This document shows positions 34,130-42,700 of a DNA stretch of 64,000 nucleotides, one piece after another. This stretch comes from Actinacidiphila acididurans. GTDB lineage: Bacteria > Actinomycetota > Actinomycetes > Streptomycetales > Streptomycetaceae. Where the stretch lies: the NCBI RefSeq assembly GCF_016918855.1, contig NZ_JADKYB010000011.1:1-64000 (forward strand). The letters are read 5' to 3'. Position 1 is the stretch's first letter; each line of letters begins with the position of its first letter. Below the pieces are notes generated by a model. The model ran no database searches. It had not been told where the DNA came from and saw only the letters and a program-made list of their open reading frames with translations. Made by a program: the position numbers and the translations under genes.

Positions 34130-34348
34130 ATGACCTCGCACTGGCTGCTCCTGGTGCGTCACTTCAACGATCCCGGCACCGACCTCGACCCCGCGGTCGC
34201 CGCCCGGGCGGCGGCCGACATCGTGCTGCGCGAGCACCCCTCGCCCCCCGACCTGGTCGAGGCCGTGATGAGCACCGCGGCCACCACGTTCGCCGCAGCC
34301 GTGACCGCCCGCCAGGCCCGTGCCGCCCTCACCCAGGCGGCCTCGTGA
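34130..34348 (+). CDS. Small hypothetical protein after TetR
   Basis: A 72-residue, Ala-rich helical protein with no signal or membrane segment. ATG 34130 lies one base after the TetR stop, so translation is probably coupled. I do not recognise the family. The W-LLLVRHFNDPGTDLDPAVAARAAADIVL start and the RQARAALTQAAS end look like real coding sequence in codon use. A role with the TetR regulator is conceivable. Confidence 0.55.
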   Translation: MTSHWLLLVRHFNDPGTDLDPAVAARAAADIVLREHPSPPDLVEAVMSTAATTFAAAVTARQARAALTQAAS

Positions 34349-34515
34349 CGGGACGCGGCGTCCGGCCGGGGGAAACGCGGGAGACCGGCGGGCGCGGAAA
34401 TTCGGTGGCGGGGGAGACGGTGACGCGCTAGCGTCCGGGATGTCGGCGACGGGCCCGCCCGGTTGAGGTGGGCCGTCGGTGGAGCCGTTGAGCATGTCCA
34501 GGGAGGTGTGACCCG

Positions 34516-34587
34516 ATGGCTGTCCAGGTGATGAGTGCTGCGCGCACCCAGAAGGCCGTTCCGTTCACCCCCGTGGTCTCCGGCTGA
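34516..34587 (+). CDS. 23-residue upstream ORF before rsgA (possible leader peptide)
   Basis: ATG 34516 has a strong GGGAGGTGTG ribosome site, and the frame ends at TGA 34587, 87 bases before the rsgA start. The peptide begins MAVQVMSAARTQKAV and ends PVVSG; it has no signal peptide. The strong ribosome site and placement directly before a ribosome-biogenesis GTPase suggest a translated leader or small regulatory peptide. I cannot name a family. Confidence 0.5.
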   Translation: MAVQVMSAARTQKAVPFTPVVSG

Positions 34588-34674
34588 CCGACCGACCCGT
34601 ATTCCGTTCGCCCGTACCGCCTCGCGGCGGTGCGGCGACGTGCGCCGGGGACTGCCCATGCGAAGGGTTTCCCC

Positions 34675-35787
34675 TTGTCTTTCTCTTTTCGTGACGCCTC
34701 CTCGCACACTCTCGTCCCCTACGGATGGGACGACGTGTGGGAGGCGGAGTTCCAGCCGTACGCCGCCCGGGGCCTGGTGCCCGGGCGGGTGGTGCGGGTG
34801 GACCGCAACATGTGCGACGTGGTGACCGCCCAAGGCACCGTACGGGCGGACACCGCGCTGGTCATGCCGCCGGACCCGATGCAGATCGTGTGCACCGGCG
34901 ACTGGGGCGCGCTCGACCCCGAGGGCACCGACCCGCGGCTGGTCCGGGAGTTGCTGCCGCGGCGCACCCGGATCGTCCGCTCGACCTCCTCCAAGCGCTC
35001 CGAGGGCCAGGTGCTGGCCGCCAACGTCGACCACATCGTGGTGTGCCTGTCGCTGGCGGCGGAACTCGACCTCGGCCGGCTGGAGCGGTTCCTGTCCCTG
35101 GCCTGGCAGAGCGGGGCGCAGCCGGTGGTGGTGCTGACCAAGGCCGACCTGGTGCCCGACACCTCCTTCCTGCTGGCCGACGCGCAGGCGGCGGCTCCCG
35201 GCGCCGAGGTGCTGGTGGTCAGCGCGGCCGAGGGCGAAGGCGTGGACGTGCTGGCCGCGCTCCTCGGCGGGAGCAGCGCGGTGCTGCTCGGCCAGTCCGG
35301 TGCGGGCAAGTCCACGCTGGCCAACGCCCTGCTGGGGGCCGACGTGCAGCAGGTACGGGCCACCCGCGACGCCGACGGCAAGGGCCGGCACACCACGACC
35401 ACCCGCGACCTGCTGCCGCTGCCCGGCGGCGGCGTGCTGATCGACACCCCGGGCCTGCGCGGAGTGGGGTTGTGGGACGCGGAGTCCGGGCTCACCCAGG
35501 TCTTCGCCGAGATCGAGGAACTGGCCCGCGACTGCCGCTTCCACGACTGCTCGCACCAGTCGGAGCCGGGCTGCGCGGTGCTGGCCGCGATCGAGGACGG
35601 CAGCCTGCCCGAACGGCGGCTGGACAGCTACCGCAAGCTGCTGCGGGAGAACGCCTGGATCGCCTCCCGCACCGACCAGCGGCTGCGTGCCGAACTGCGC
35701 CGCGAATGGAAGCAGCGCTCGGCCGCCGGCCGGGAGATGTACGAGCGCAAGCGCGGCGGCGGCCACCGGCACGGCCGCGCGTACTGA
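34675..35787 (+). CDS. rsgA: Ribosome small-subunit-dependent GTPase A (RsgA)
   Basis: A 370-residue circularly permuted GTPase that helps mature the 30S ribosomal subunit. I chose TTG 34675 after GAAGG, which gives the usual N-terminus (LSFSFRD...PYGWDD); GTG 34630 is an alternative. An OB-fold N-terminal region (VPGRVVRVDRNMCDVVTAQG) is followed by G4 VVLTKADLV, G1 GQSGAGKSTLANAL and G3 LIDTPGLRGVG. The C-terminal zinc site is CRFHDCSHQSEPGCAV. Gene order G4-G1-G3 is the family's signature. A small ORF with a strong ribosome site lies just upstream. Confidence 0.93.
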   Translation: MSFSFRDASSHTLVPYGWDDVWEAEFQPYAARGLVPGRVVRVDRNMCDVVTAQGTVRADTALVMPPDPMQIVCTGDWGALDPEGTDPRLVRELLPRRTRIVRSTSSKRSEGQVLAANVDHIVVCLSLAAELDLGRLERFLSLAWQSGAQPVVVLTKADLVPDTSFLLADAQAAAPGAEVLVVSAAEGEGVDVLAALLGGSSAVLLGQSGAGKSTLANALLGADVQQVRATRDADGKGRHTTTTRDLLPLPGGGVLIDTPGLRGVGLWDAESGLTQVFAEIEELARDCRFHDCSHQSEPGCAVLAAIEDGSLPERRLDSYRKLLRENAWIASRTDQRLRAELRREWKQRSAAGREMYERKRGGGHRHGRAY

Positions 35788-35837
35788 ACGCCTGGGCCGA
35801 GCGCCCGGGCGACGTACTCACGCCACCTGGCGACCCG

Positions 35838-35969
35838 TCATCCCGCGCCACCGCCACGCCCGTGACGGCGGCGCACCGCGATGGGGGAGCCCGCGCTCCA
35901 GAACGATCCGATGACACCGGCGATCACGAGTGCGACGATGATGATCCCGATAACCACGCTGTAGGCCAT
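35838..35969 (-). CDS. 43-residue single-pass membrane peptide
   Basis: ATG 35969 follows GAGGAGG. The peptide begins MAYSVVIGIIIVALVIAGVI, a clear transmembrane helix over residues 4-24, then has a short SFWSAGSP turn and a basic tail rich in Arg, His and Gly. It would sit in the membrane with the basic tail probably inside. Actinomycetes encode many such short membrane peptides of unknown function. It stands alone between rsgA and the LacI gene. Confidence 0.65.
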   Translation of the reverse strand: MAYSVVIGIIIVALVIAGVIGSFWSAGSPIAVRRRHGRGGGAG

Positions 35970-36150
35970 GTGGAGCCCTCCTCGCTGCCGGGGGTGCGGC
36001 CTTCTTCACCGCACCGTCACGTTCGCTGCCTGATCGTGACCTTCCCGTTGCCCGAGGTTTCCAACCGTGCCGAAGCGGAACCGAGTTGACCCGGGCTCGC
36101 GGGCCCGCCGGATCGATCTTCCGGGGGCCCGGGCGCACCAGGGGAAGCGC

Positions 36151-37188
36151 TCAGGCGGAGGCGCGTACGACCAGCCGGGTCGGGGTGACGATGGAGGCGG
36201 CCCGGACCGGCTCGGCGCCGCCCTGGGCCGGCGGTTCCAGCGTGCGCAGCAGCAGACCGGCCATCAGCCGGCCCATCTCCTCTATGTCCTGGTGAACCGT
36301 GGTCAGCGGCGGGTCGGTCCACTCGGCGACCGACACCATGTCGTCGAAGCCGACCACCGCCACGTCCTCCGGCACCCGCCGCCCCACCGTACGCAGCACC
36401 CGCAGCGCGCCCGAGGCCATCACGTCGGAGGCGACGAACACCGCGTCCAGGTCCGGCACCCGCTCCAGCAGCGCGGTCATCGCCCGGGCCCCGCCCTCGG
36501 GAGTGAAGTCGCCCTCGACGATCAGCCGCGGATCGGCGTCCGGCAGCACGTCCCGGAACCCGTCCAGCCGGTCCACCGACGCCGTCTGGTCCAGCGGCCC
36601 GGCGATGTGCGCGACCTGACGGCGGCCCAGCCCCAGCAGATACCGCACCGCGTCCCGCGCGCCGCCCCGGTTGTCGCAGTCCACGTACAGCGTCCGGTCG
36701 TCCGACCAGCCCGGCCGCCCGCCGATCACCGTGGGCACCCCGGCCCGCCGGGCCAGCGCCGGCAGTTCGTCCTCCGCGTGCAGCGAGAAGATGAGCGCGC
36801 CGTCCACGTGCCCGCCGGCCAGATAGCGGCCCACCCGCTGGTAGTCCGCCGTGCCCTCGGTCAGCAGCAGTACCAACTGGTTGTCGTGCGCGGTCAGTTC
36901 ACGGCTGATGCCGCGCACCTGCTGGGCGAAGAAGGGGTCGGTGAAGAATCGGGTCTCCGGCTCGGCGACCACCACCGCGATCGCGTCGTTGCGCCGGGTC
37001 ACCAGGGTCCGCGCGGCCTGATTGGGCACGTACCCGAGTTCGTCGACCGCCCGCCGCACCCGCTCCACCAGCGGCGCGCGCACCCCCTCGCTGCCGTTGA
37101 CCACCCGGGAGGCGGTGGCCCGGGACACTCCGGCCCGCGCCGCCACGGCTTCGAGCGTGGGGCGGGGCGCGAAGCCTGGCTCGGACAA
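36151..37188 (-). CDS. LacI family transcriptional regulator
   Basis: A 345-residue repressor. TTG 37188 has GGAG seven bases upstream. The DNA-binding head is PTLEAVAARAGVSRATASRVVNGSEGVRAPLVERV, with hinge LGYVPNQAARTL. The rest is a periplasmic-binding-like sugar domain (AVVVAEPETRFFTDPFF, HVDGALIFSLHAEDELPAL, GFDDMVSVAEWTDPPLTTV). The palindrome 84 bases upstream has the same GAGAGCGCTCTC core as the site before the GH3 gene 20 kb away, so I infer that it represses itself and that GH3 enzyme, relieved by an oligosaccharide. Confidence 0.9.
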   Translation of the reverse strand: MSEPGFAPRPTLEAVAARAGVSRATASRVVNGSEGVRAPLVERVRRAVDELGYVPNQAARTLVTRRNDAIAVVVAEPETRFFTDPFFAQQVRGISRELTAHDNQLVLLLTEGTADYQRVGRYLAGGHVDGALIFSLHAEDELPALARRAGVPTVIGGRPGWSDDRTLYVDCDNRGGARDAVRYLLGLGRRQVAHIAGPLDQTASVDRLDGFRDVLPDADPRLIVEGDFTPEGGARAMTALLERVPDLDAVFVASDVMASGALRVLRTVGRRVPEDVAVVGFDDMVSVAEWTDPPLTTVHQDIEEMGRLMAGLLLRTLEPPAQGGAEPVRAASIVTPTRLVVRASA

Positions 37189-37271
37189 CGGAGGGCTCCT
37201 TCGCGCACGGATAACAAAAAATATGCCTACGAAAACGTAAGCACAGCGTATCGGGTCCCCGCCGCCCGCGT

Positions 37272-37283
37272 GAGAGCGCTCTC
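37272..37283. promoter_or_regulatory. LacI-type operator upstream of the LacI gene
   Basis: A perfect GAGAGCGCTCTC palindrome lies between the LacI start and the next gene. It is identical in its 12-bp core to the operator at 17260-17271 before the GH3 gene. Confidence 0.75.
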
Positions 37284-37318
37284 CGCATCCTTCCGGGTGA
37301 TCCTCCCGACTCCCCGGC

Positions 37319-37696
37319 TCAGTCGTCCAGCCCCCACCCGAAGATCTTGTACGGCCGGATCCTGATCAGCTCCCCGCTGAGGTGCCTCCCGTACGCGTGC
37401 GGCCCCGTCACCTGCTCGGCCACCCCGCGGATCTCCACCCCGCGCACCTTCCACGGGTCCACCGAGGCGATGTCGTCCACCACCAGCGACACATACGGAT
37501 CGGCCGCCACGTTCCGCCACTTCCGGGTGGTCGCCATGGCCCAGCCGCCGATGTCCACGCCCCCGTCCTCCCGCAGGAAGTACCCCACCGGGTTGTTCTG
37601 CGGCCGCCCCTGCGCGTCCACCGTGGCCAGCCGCCCCAGCCGCTGCCCCCGCAAGTACGCCACCTCGGCGTCGGTCAGTTCCGTTCGCTTCGCCAT
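37319..37696 (-). CDS. PPOX-class (pyridoxamine-oxidase-fold) flavin/F420-dependent protein
   Basis: A 125-residue split-barrel protein. ATG 37696 follows GGGTGGAGG. It shows GRLATVDAQGRPQNNPVGYFL, then TTRKWRNVAADPYVSLVVDDIASVDPW and the C-terminal LIRIRPYKIFGWGLDD. This subgroup in actinomycetes binds F420 or FMN; the pattern with an R-P-K-I-F-GWG ending is common among predicted F420-dependent oxidoreductases. Substrate is unknown. It lies upstream of the LacI gene on the same strand but is separated by the operator. Confidence 0.85.
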   Translation of the reverse strand: MAKRTELTDAEVAYLRGQRLGRLATVDAQGRPQNNPVGYFLREDGGVDIGGWAMATTRKWRNVAADPYVSLVVDDIASVDPWKVRGVEIRGVAEQVTGPHAYGRHLSGELIRIRPYKIFGWGLDD

Positions 37697-37871
37697 ACCT
37701 CCACCCTCACACCGCCGCCCGCCCCTCGCATCGGCCGCGGGACCGAACGGCCCCCCGGTACGCAGACGTAGTCCCTTGCGTCCCCCTTGTCCCCCGCCCC
37801 TCGTATAACGCCCCGGCTGCGATGATCCCGGCCGGGCGGCGGACCCCGCGTGATTCGGGCAGGGTGGGGCC

Positions 37872-38357
37872 ATGGGGACCGCACAGTTGTGCCTGATCGG
37901 CGCGGTGATACTGCTCGGCCTCGTCAGCGTGCCGGCCCCCGGCGTACCGGGGACCCTGCTGTGCTGGGGGGCCGTACTCTGGTGGGCGACGTCCGAGCAC
38001 ACCAGCCTGACCTGGGGCGTTCTCGCCGGCGCCACCGGCTTGCTGGCCGTCGCCCAAGTCGTCGTCTGGCTGCTGCCGAACCGCCGCATCCGCGACTCCG
38101 GCGTCACCTGGCGCACGATCATGAACGCCGGCGCGGTCGCCATCGCCGGCTTCTTCCTCGTCCCCGTCCTCGGTGCGATCCTCGGCTTCACCGGCACCCT
38201 CTACGTCACCGAACGCGTCCGCCTGGGCGGCGGCCACCGCACCGCCTGGACCGCCACCCGCACCGCCATGCGCGCCGTCGGCAATTCCGTCCTCGTCGAG
38301 CTCATGGCATGCCTGTTCGTCACGGCGGGGTGGATCTCGGCGGTGTTCGCCGGCTGA
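37872..38357 (+). CDS. DUF456 domain membrane protein
   Basis: A 161-residue integral membrane protein with about three to four hydrophobic segments. It begins with a hydrophobic helix (LCLIGAVILLGLVSVPAPGVPGTLL), and later has the glycine-rich GAVAIAGFFLVPVLGAILGF pair typical of DUF456. No catalytic motif is visible and the role of the family is unknown. It is divergent from the PPOX-fold gene and convergent with the regulator at 39418. Confidence 0.8.
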   Translation: MGTAQLCLIGAVILLGLVSVPAPGVPGTLLCWGAVLWWATSEHTSLTWGVLAGATGLLAVAQVVVWLLPNRRIRDSGVTWRTIMNAGAVAIAGFFLVPVLGAILGFTGTLYVTERVRLGGGHRTAWTATRTAMRAVGNSVLVELMACLFVTAGWISAVFAG

Positions 38358-38431
38358 ACGGGGTCCGGCGGGTGCCGGGCCGTACGGGAGGAAGCCGGGC
38401 TGTACGGGAAGAGGCCGGGCCCCGGCGCCGC

Positions 38432-39418
38432 CTACTCCGCCCGCGCCACCCACCCGCGTTCGTACGCGTGCCACCCCAGCTGCAACCGGGTCGTCACCCC
38501 GGCCAGCTCCATCAGCCGCTTCACCCGCCGCTGCACGGTCCGCAACCCCAGGTCGAGCTGCTTGGCGGCCGACGCGTCGGTGAGTCCGGCCAGCAGCAGC
38601 GAGAGGATCTGCAGGTCCGTCGCGTCCGGCCCGCCCACCCCCTCCTCCGCGACCACCCCGTGATCGTCCAGCCGCACCGGCATGCCCTGCCGCCAGACCT
38701 CCTCGAAGAGCCCGAGCAACGACTCCAGCAACCCGCTCGCGTGCACCACCAGGGCCGCCGGCTCGGCCCCCCGCCCGGTCAACGGCACCATGGCGAGCCC
38801 CCGGTCCACCACGACGAGCCTCGTCGGCACCCGGTCCACCACCCGCACCCGCTCCCCCCGCCCGAGCGTGGCGGCCAGCCCCGCCAGCCCGTCCGCCCCG
38901 GTGAGCACGGCCCGCTCCAGCACCACCCGGTACGCCACCCCGCGCGCGCCGCTCTCCTCGTCTGCGCCGCTCCCGTCGCCGGCCACGGGCCCCGGCCGGT
39001 CGGTGACGAGCGAGCAGACCTCCCGCTGCGCGCTGAACCGCAGCTGGTGGAAGCGCTGGGCCACCGCCCCGGCCCCGGTGACGACCTCGACCAGATCGTG
39101 CACGGCGGGCTCGGCGGCCCGGGCCCGGAACTCGGCGGCGAGCACGGCCGCGGCGACCTCCGCCTGCTCCAGGTCGTGCCGACGGCGGGTCAGAAGCGCG
39201 GACAGCGCGATCGCCGGCGGCGCGGCGACCCACCGCCCCGGCCGTGCGGAGGACTGCGCGACCAGGCCGTGCCCCTCCAGCCGCCGCAGCACCCGCCCGG
39301 CGTCCTCCTCCGGCAGCCCGAGCCGGTGCGACAGATCCCCCACCTCCGCCGCCCCGAGCCCCACCAGGGCGCGGTAGGCCGCCTCCTGTACGTCGTCCAG
39401 ACCGATCGCGCCGAGCAA
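38432..39418 (-). CDS. TrmB/LuxR-type helix-turn-helix regulator
   Basis: A 328-residue regulator. TTG 39418 lies a few bases after AGGGGGG. The N-terminal winged helix is TrmB-like (AEVGDLSHRLGLPEEDAGRVLRRLEGHGLV). The middle resembles a phospholipase D-like sensor region. The C-terminus is a LuxR-type helix-turn-helix (DLQILSLLLAGLTDASAAKQLDLGLRTVQRRVKRL). This fused architecture is common in streptomycetes near metabolic gene clusters. A perfect palindrome 30 bases upstream is a likely autoregulatory site. Confidence 0.85.
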   Translation of the reverse strand: MLGAIGLDDVQEAAYRALVGLGAAEVGDLSHRLGLPEEDAGRVLRRLEGHGLVAQSSARPGRWVAAPPAIALSALLTRRRHDLEQAEVAAAVLAAEFRARAAEPAVHDLVEVVTGAGAVAQRFHQLRFSAQREVCSLVTDRPGPVAGDGSGADEESGARGVAYRVVLERAVLTGADGLAGLAATLGRGERVRVVDRVPTRLVVVDRGLAMVPLTGRGAEPAALVVHASGLLESLLGLFEEVWRQGMPVRLDDHGVVAEEGVGGPDATDLQILSLLLAGLTDASAAKQLDLGLRTVQRRVKRLMELAGVTTRLQLGWHAYERGWVARAE

Positions 39419-39447
39419 CGAGCCCCCCTGTGTCCTTCCGCGGTGGC

Positions 39448-39464
39448 CGTACGGTGACCGTACG
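39448..39464. promoter_or_regulatory. Palindrome upstream of the TrmB/LuxR-type regulator
   Basis: CGTACGGTGACCGTACG is a perfect 8-bp inverted repeat around one central base. It lies 29 bases before the regulator's start. A second CGTAC-centred inverted repeat lies at 39502-39529. The rest of the 39419-39740 gap holds no gene I can support. Confidence 0.5.
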
Positions 39465-39740
39465 ATTCACCCGCGCGTCGCTCGCCGTGCGCGCGGGGTG
39501 CGGGCGCGGTACGCATTCCGTACGCGCCCTGTGCACGTTTGCCCGGCATCGTACGCGTGTGCGGTGGCGGGAAAGAGCCACGGCGGATTTCCGCCACGAT
39601 CGTTTTTTGCTGCCCGAACCGCGTCTCGGGGCCGTCTCCCGGGGGTCCGGGGCCCGCGGTTGCCGCGCCGGCCGCCCAAGCCCGCACCGGGGCCCCGGCT
39701 TTGGTGTTTTCCGCCCCATCAGGCGGTGGACAATAAGGGC

Positions 39741-42700
39741 ATGAGCCAGCAGGGGGACTCACGCCCGAGCCAAGAGGACGACTGGTGGCGGCAGTTGTAC
39801 GGCGATGAGCCTGCTGCCGGCTCCGCTTCCGGGAGCACCGGGGGTACGCACAGTGCGCCGGAGCGGGGCCCCGCGCGGCCCGGCGGGGCGCAGGGTGCGG
39901 CCACATCCGGGCAGGGGCAGGGGCAGGGGCAGGGGCAGGGGCAGGGGCGCAGGCCGGGCGGCCCGGCGTCCGGGGACTCGCTCGACGCGCACTTCGACTC
40001 GGCCCTGCACGCGATGTCGCCGCCCCCTCCGCCGCGCACCGAAACGCTGAAGCTGCGCCGCCCCACGCCCCCACCGCCCCCTCCTTCCTGGCCCCGCCCG
40101 ACCCGCCTCCCCGACCCCCCTCCCACCGACCAGGCCTCATGGGACCCCTGGAACGCGGAACCGACCTTCGCCGAGCCGCAGGGTCTGCCCGTGCCGGAAG
40201 GGATGCAGGACCCTGCGAGCGGTGACGAGGGGGCCGCTGGGACGGTACGCCCGGGGGACGACGGTGGGAGGGGTGAGGGTGCGCCTGCGGAGGAGCGCGG
40301 CCGCGGTTCCGCGGATGTGTTGCCGGGGGCGGAAGGCGCTGCCGGCAACGTAGGCCCGGGGGACGGTGCGCGGGCTGATGAGGAGCCTGAGAGCGGCTCG
40401 CCGGATATGTGGCGGTCGACGGACCGCGCCGCCGGGTACGTAAACCCGGCGGAAGCCGGCCGCGCCGAGAGTGGGCTGCCGGCGGATGAGCCCGCGTCTG
40501 CGGAGGAACGAGTAGGCCCGGGTGACGCTGTCCGGACTGACGGTGCGGCGTCGGCGGATGAGCTTGTGCCTGAGGAGGAGCGTGGGCGCGGTTCCGCGGA
40601 TGGGTGGCCGGAGACGGATCGTGCCGCCGGGAGCGCAGGTCCGGCCGGGAGCACACCGCCCGCCCCGGCTGAGGAGAGGCGAGCCGCGGCCGAGAGTGCG
40701 GCGGCTGACGGTGTCTCACCGGCGGAGCCGGCTGCCCCACCGGCTCCTCCTGCCCGTCCCTGGGACGCCTGGGTGACCCCGCGTCCGCAGACGTCCCCGC
40801 CTCCGCCGAAGCCCGCGGACGCCCCGACCGCCCCGCCGTCCGCCGAACAGTGGGGCACCCCCGCCGTTGCCGAACCGGAACCGGAACCCGCACCGGCGGT
40901 CGAGCCCGACCCCGAGCCGCAGCGGTGGTGGGAGGCCCCGCCTCCGGCGGCTCAGCCCCGGGCAGACGACGAGGCGCCCGTACGGGATACGTCGGACGAA
41001 TCCTCAACCTCCGCTCAGGAGCCGGAACGTACGGTGCGCCCGGCGGCGGACCCGCCGAGCGGCCGTCGCGTCCCGCCCCGCGCCGAACTGTGGGGCATCC
41101 CCGCCCCGACCCGCCACGTCCCCGCGCCCCCGGCCCCCGAGCAGGATCCGCTCATCCCGTGGGGCCGTACGGAGTCGCCGCAGCAGCCCGCCGCTCCGGC
41201 TGGCGATGTCTCTGTGCCTCCGGCTTCTGCGTCGGCGCCCCAGTGGGGGTCGGTCAGCCCGGAGGGCGTTGTGGAGTCGCAGGAGTCTCCCGCCTCGGCC
41301 GGCGATGGCCCTGCGCTGCCGGCGGCTGAGGATGCCCCGCTCACCCCAGATGGCCGCGCTGAGCCCTCCCAGCAGGCCGCTGCCTCGACCGGCGACGTCG
41401 CCGTGCCGCCGGCTCCCGAGCCGGCGCCCCAGCGGGAGCCAGTTGGCCCGTGGGGCCGTACGGAGTCGACCCAGCAGCCCGTCGCTCCGGCTGGCGATGA
41501 CGCCGTGCCTCCGGCCCTGGAGCAGGCGCCCGAGCAGGATCCGCTCACGCCGTGGAGCCGTACCGAGCCGACTCGGCAACTTCCCGCCCCGCCCGCACAG
41601 CCTCCCTCGATCGGCCCCGCGCCGACCTCGGACACCGCCGACGCCCGGACCGCGTCGCCGCTCACCGCGTCGTGGGGCATCCCGGCCCCGACCCGGAACG
41701 TGCCGGCGGAGCCCGAACCTGCGACTGCCGGAGACGAGCCGGACGGGCCGGGGAGCGCCGCGGAGCCCGTAGCGCCGGGGCCCGACCCGCTGCCCGAGGA
41801 TGCCGTACCGCCGGGAGAAGCTCCGGCGGAACCGTCCGCGGACCTCCTTCCCGCGCTCCCCGCGGAACTGCCGTCAGCCAAGCCCCAGCCTGCAGTCCCG
41901 GACTCCGTTCGGGAGGACCCGCGCGCCCTTCCGTCCGCTGCGGATCCGGAGCCGTCGGACGATGCCGTACCGCCCACAGAAGCTCCGTCGGAAGTGTCGG
42001 CGGACCCCCGTGCCGTTCCGCCCGCCGGGGGCGGGGAGCCCTCGTCCGCAGCCGTACCGCGGACAGACGCTCCGGCCGAGTCCGCGTCCCCGTTCACCCC
42101 TGCGTGGGGCATTCCCGCGCCCACCCGGGACGTACCGCCGGGTCCGGACGCCGCACACCAGGGAGAACCCGCACGCACGCCCACACTGCCCGGCACGCCC
42201 GGGGCCGGGGCGACGGCGACCGTGTTCGGGGAGGGGGACGTGACGTGGGCGCCGGAGTTGCCGCCGGGGTGGGTGGCGGCGGTGGGGGCGGAGGAGATCG
42301 AGGGGCCCGAGGTGGTGGGGGGTGGGCCGCCGACGTACGGGGCGGAGCCGACCTCGTGGCCGGAGGCGGACCCGGAGGCGCTGGGCGGGCTGGTGCCCGA
42401 CACCGTGCTGGACGGGGCGCGGTACGGGCGGCTGACGCTGCGTACGGTGGCGATGCGCGGGGACTCGGCCCGGTACCGGGGGCAGCCGCGCCGGGACGCG
42501 CTGCTGACCGCGCGGTTCGGGTCGGGGGACGACGCGCTGCTGCTGGTCGCGATGGCCAGCGGCGCGCGGGCGGCGGACGACGCGCACCGGGCCGCGCAGG
42601 ACGCCGTGCGGTGGATCGCCGGTGCCATCGGGCGCAGCAGGGCCCGGCTGGCGGAGGACATGCGGGCCGACCGGCGCGCCTCGCTGAAGTCGGGGCTGCA

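Noticed and set aside
39911..39950. Short tandem GGGGCA repeats as a CRISPR-like array
   Set aside because: Units are 6 bp without spacers and lie in frame in a protein, coding for Gly-Gln.
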